Below are positions 29,721 through 31,646 of a stretch of DNA of 31,646 nucleotides, in pieces (within the stretch, counting starts at the first letter, position 1; each line of letters opens with the position of its first letter). The DNA is from Ohtaekwangia sp036503775. GTDB lineage: Bacteria > Bacteroidota > Bacteroidia > Cytophagales > Cyclobacteriaceae. The notes under the pieces are model-generated. The model was not told where the DNA came from, did not search any database, and worked only from the letters and a program-made list of their open reading frames with translations. The stretch covers positions 1 through 31,646 of the forward strand of contig DASXWH010000258.1 of assembly GCA_036503775.1 (NCBI GenBank), written 5' to 3'. The translations under genes were made by a program, and so were the position numbers.

Positions 29721-29741
29721 GCCCTTTTAAATCCCATCAAA

Positions 29742-30251
29742 ATGGCAATAATCAAGACGGTGAGAGGGCTGGAACCCAGGTTTGGAAATAACTGCTTTCT
29801 GGCAGATAATGCTACCGTAGTCGGGGAGGTTGTAATGGGGGATAACTGTACGGTATGGTTTAACGCGGTAGTGAGGGGCGATGTGCACTCCATTACGATT
29901 GGAAACAATACGAATATTCAGGACGGAGCTGTTATTCATTGCACCTATCAGAAAGCCAAAACAGTTATCGGAAGCAATGTGTCTATAGCGCACAATGCTA
30001 TTGTTCACGGGTGCACGATAGAAGATAATGTACTGATCGGGATGGGCGCTATTATTATGGATGACGCGATTATCGGATCTGAATCGGTGATCGCTGCGGG
30101 TGCAGTAATATTGCCCGGAACAAAGGTTGAGCCCGGCAGCATATATGCGGGAACCCCGGCAAAGCGGATCAAGGACATCAGCGAGGAAATGAAAGCGGTG
30201 ATTCAGCGTACTGCGAGGAATTATCCCATGTATGCAGACTGGTATAAATAG
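29742..30251 (+). CDS. Gamma-carbonic anhydrase-family protein
   Basis: The 169-aa protein is a left-handed beta-helix of hexapeptide repeats (for example ATVVGEVVMGDNCTVW and SNVSIAHNAIVHGC). The three zinc ligands of gamma-class enzymes are in place: His66 (VIHC), His84 (IAHN) and His89 (IVHG). It is shorter than archaeal Cam and lacks the acidic loop, like the YrdA/PaaY group, so carbonic anhydrase activity is uncertain. It would form a trimer with zinc at the interfaces. The ATG is well supported by the MAIIKTVRG start typical of the group. It is divergent from miaB and preceded by a seven-base word array. Confidence 0.92.
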   Translation: MAIIKTVRGLEPRFGNNCFLADNATVVGEVVMGDNCTVWFNAVVRGDVHSITIGNNTNIQDGAVIHCTYQKAKTVIGSNVSIAHNAIVHGCTIEDNVLIGMGAIIMDDAIIGSESVIAAGAVILPGTKVEPGSIYAGTPAKRIKDISEEMKAVIQRTARNYPMYADWYK

Positions 30252-30364
30252 TCTGGTAATTCACCGTTAAATCACAACATCATATAAAACTATAGACAAT
30301 TTCAGCCATTGTTTGAGTGATGGTTTGAAGTTTCTTTTTTATATTCAGCAAGGCTTTTAAAGTT

Positions 30365-30925
30365 ATGGGAGCGAAAGAGAACAAAGGGTTTGATCAGGAA
30401 GTAATTGACGATTACAAGGCTCGTATTAAAGCCTCAGGGAAAACATATATCCCGGATGACGAGGATGAAAACTCTGAAGAGTACTGTCATTTCTATTTTA
30501 TCGGAAAGTATGAGGGCAAAGAAGTAGTATATGATGCTGTGTTGTACACCCTCAGACTTCAGCATGAAAGTGAGTTGTATGAAATTGCTGAACACAGGGC
30601 AGCGAAACACTTCCCGGAATTCAAGAAGATAACCTATGAAGAGGATGAAAACGGCAACCTGGAAAATCTGGATCCGCTGGAAGAAGAGATAGGATTATAC
30701 ATGGCCGAAGTTATTATGGAACTGGAAGAAGATGAGGCTGTGAAAGTGCAGGAGCATGTGGATATGGATGCCTTGGTTGAGTTTGGCGTCAGCCTCGATA
30801 TTGGCCTTCACGTGGATCAGGTTACCTCCAAAATAATCGAAAAGTTTATCAAAGACTTCAATGAGGATAACCTGAAATTAGACTCTACCCTCTATTCTTT
30901 CCAGACACAGGACAATGTAGTCTGA
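30365..30925 (+). CDS. Acidic protein of unknown function
   Basis: This 186-aa cytosolic protein is strongly acidic, with Asp/Glu runs at about 31-40 and in EEDENGNLENLDPLEEEIGLYMAEV. It has no signal peptide, membrane segment or recognised motif. It appears to be mostly helical with a central strand pair (HFYFIGKYEGKEVVYDAVLYTL). The C-terminal region SLDIGLHVDQVTSKIIEKFIKDFN looks like a long amphipathic helix. It begins 113 bp after the carbonic anhydrase gene and is followed by a long gap with a word array, so it may be the last gene of a short unit. Confidence 0.75.
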   Translation: MGAKENKGFDQEVIDDYKARIKASGKTYIPDDEDENSEEYCHFYFIGKYEGKEVVYDAVLYTLRLQHESELYEIAEHRAAKHFPEFKKITYEEDENGNLENLDPLEEEIGLYMAEVIMELEEDEAVKVQEHVDMDALVEFGVSLDIGLHVDQVTSKIIEKFIKDFNEDNLKLDSTLYSFQTQDNVV

Positions 30926-31034
30926 AGTCTGATCGTTTAGGTTTCGTCCCATCCGATTCTATTATTCCCAGGGGTAGCCCTCTAAGTTAAATCCTCTTAT
31001 CCTTCGAAACCTTCCGGTCGATCTGATTTTGATC

Positions 31035-31084
31035 CATTAAACCCTAAACTTTAAGCCTTAAACCTTTAAACTTTAAACATTAAA
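31035..31084. repeat. Seven-base-period tandem array, word CNTTAAA
   Basis: Seven units in a row read CATTAAA, CCCTAAA, CTTTAAG, CCTTAAA, CCTTTAAA (8), CTTTAAA and CATTAAA. The array ends five bases before the candidate -7 box at 31089 and 33 bases before the Skp-like gene. Confidence 0.88.
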
Positions 31085-31088
31085 CTGT

Positions 31089-31096
31089 CATATTTG
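31089..31096 (+). promoter_or_regulatory. Candidate -7 box for the Skp-like gene
   Basis: CATATTTG has one mismatch to TAnnTTTG; the repeat unit TTTA lies about 20 bases upstream in place of TTTG. The leader would be about 14 nt. Confidence 0.3.
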
Positions 31097-31116
31097 CCCC
31101 CTGAACTTAACCAAGA

Positions 31117-31646
31117 ATGAAGAATTTATCCCTGATCCTGAACATCGTACTGCTGGTGGCTGTAGCTGTTCTGTTTTATTTACATTTTGCTCCTGCCGGC
31201 ACAGAGACTTCCTCAACCACGGTGGCTGCTGGCGATTTGAAGGTGGCCTATATTAATTCGGATACAGTATTAAAATACTATGAGTACTTAAAAACCCAAA
31301 AGACTCAGCTTGAAGCCAAAACTGAAAAAATGGGGCAGGAGTATCGTAACCGCGTAGTCGGTCTCCAAAACGAGATTGCGGCTTACCAGCGTAACGTGTC
31401 CAGTATGACACTGGGACAGGTGAAGGCAACCGAAGAAGACCTAGGAAAAAAGCAGCAGAATCTTCAACTATATGAGCGTTCATTGAATCAGCAATTGTTG
31501 GAGGAAGAAGGTAAACTTCAGAAAGAACTTTACGACCGCATCACTACCTACCTGAAGAAATACGGAAGTGACAAAGGACTCCAGGTGGTATTGAAGCGCG
31601 ATCCTTCCAGCGATGTACTTTGGGCAACAGATATTCTGGATGTATC
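31117..31646 (+). CDS. Skp/OmpH-like periplasmic chaperone, 3' end beyond window
   Basis: From ATG 31117 the frame is open for 176 codons to the window edge, so the stop is not seen. The protein starts with a hydrophobic segment (about 5-25) that is a signal peptide or anchor, then the strand LKVAYINSDTVLKYYEYLK, the typical N-terminal strand of OmpH/Skp proteins. A long charged coiled-coil follows (about 62-145, with repeated Glu/Lys/Gln heptads) and the return strand LQVVLKRDPSSDVLWAT. Skp-type chaperones escort outer-membrane proteins across the periplasm as trimers with coiled-coil arms. The visible part covers nearly the expected length of the family. Confidence 0.88.
   Translation, partial: MKNLSLILNIVLLVAVAVLFYLHFAPAGTETSSTTVAAGDLKVAYINSDTVLKYYEYLKTQKTQLEAKTEKMGQEYRNRVVGLQNEIAAYQRNVSSMTLGQVKATEEDLGKKQQNLQLYERSLNQQLLEEEGKLQKELYDRITTYLKKYGSDKGLQVVLKRDPSSDVLWATDILDV

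Overview
The window looks like a chromosomal segment of a Bacteroidota bacterium, most likely of the order Cytophagales. The clues are a Bacteroidota-type LptE, a miaB / sigma-54 activator / lptE / secG / groES-groEL neighbourhood, many short secreted proteins and lipoproteins, almost no Shine-Dalgarno sequences, and several promoter candidates of the Bacteroidota form TTTG - about 19 bp - TAnnTTTG. The genus cannot be named from the sequence alone. I saw no rRNA, tRNA, CRISPR array, insertion sequence or prophage.

Layout. 1-2240: 3' part of an ABC-F ATPase gene, then a small membrane protein. 2349-4691: an FAD-dependent GMC dehydrogenase with an iron-sulfur cysteine motif and its Tat-exported small subunit. 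4966-8862: a TPR lipoprotein, two secreted proteins of unknown role and an alpha/beta hydrolase. 8952-9662: a VOC-fold protein and a YCII protein. 9688-11559 (minus): an atypical gamma-glutamyltransferase. 11694-14564: a cytochrome P450 and a CCA-adding-type tRNA nucleotidyltransferase. 14561-17693 (minus): a five-PAS histidine kinase translationally coupled to a single-domain response regulator. 17815-18189: mscL. 18192-21704 (minus): a frameshifted NTF2-like gene, the N-terminal half of a split transketolase, a TerB-like protein and three lipoproteins. 21849-29618 (minus): groEL, groES, secG, a TPR-tailed protein, lptE, a sigma-54 activator and miaB, interrupted by one plus-strand gene of unknown function at 24089-24805. 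29742-31646: a gamma-carbonic anhydrase homologue, an acidic protein of unknown function and the start of a Skp/OmpH-like chaperone gene.

How the genes fit together. Most known products serve envelope biogenesis and protein quality control (SecG, LptE, GroESL, Skp-like, MscL), tRNA maturation (MiaB, CCA enzyme) and periplasmic or peripheral metabolism (GMC dehydrogenase pair, GGT, P450).

The most unusual signal lies between the genes. At least six intergenic stretches (1635, 4042, 4705, 24020, 29686, 31035) are built from degenerate tandem words with a period of seven bases. Each locus mostly has its own word, although two of them share a 12-mer. A second one is a 20-bp perfect palindrome between miaB and the sigma-54 activator gene, bracketed by an 8-bp direct repeat as if it had been inserted.
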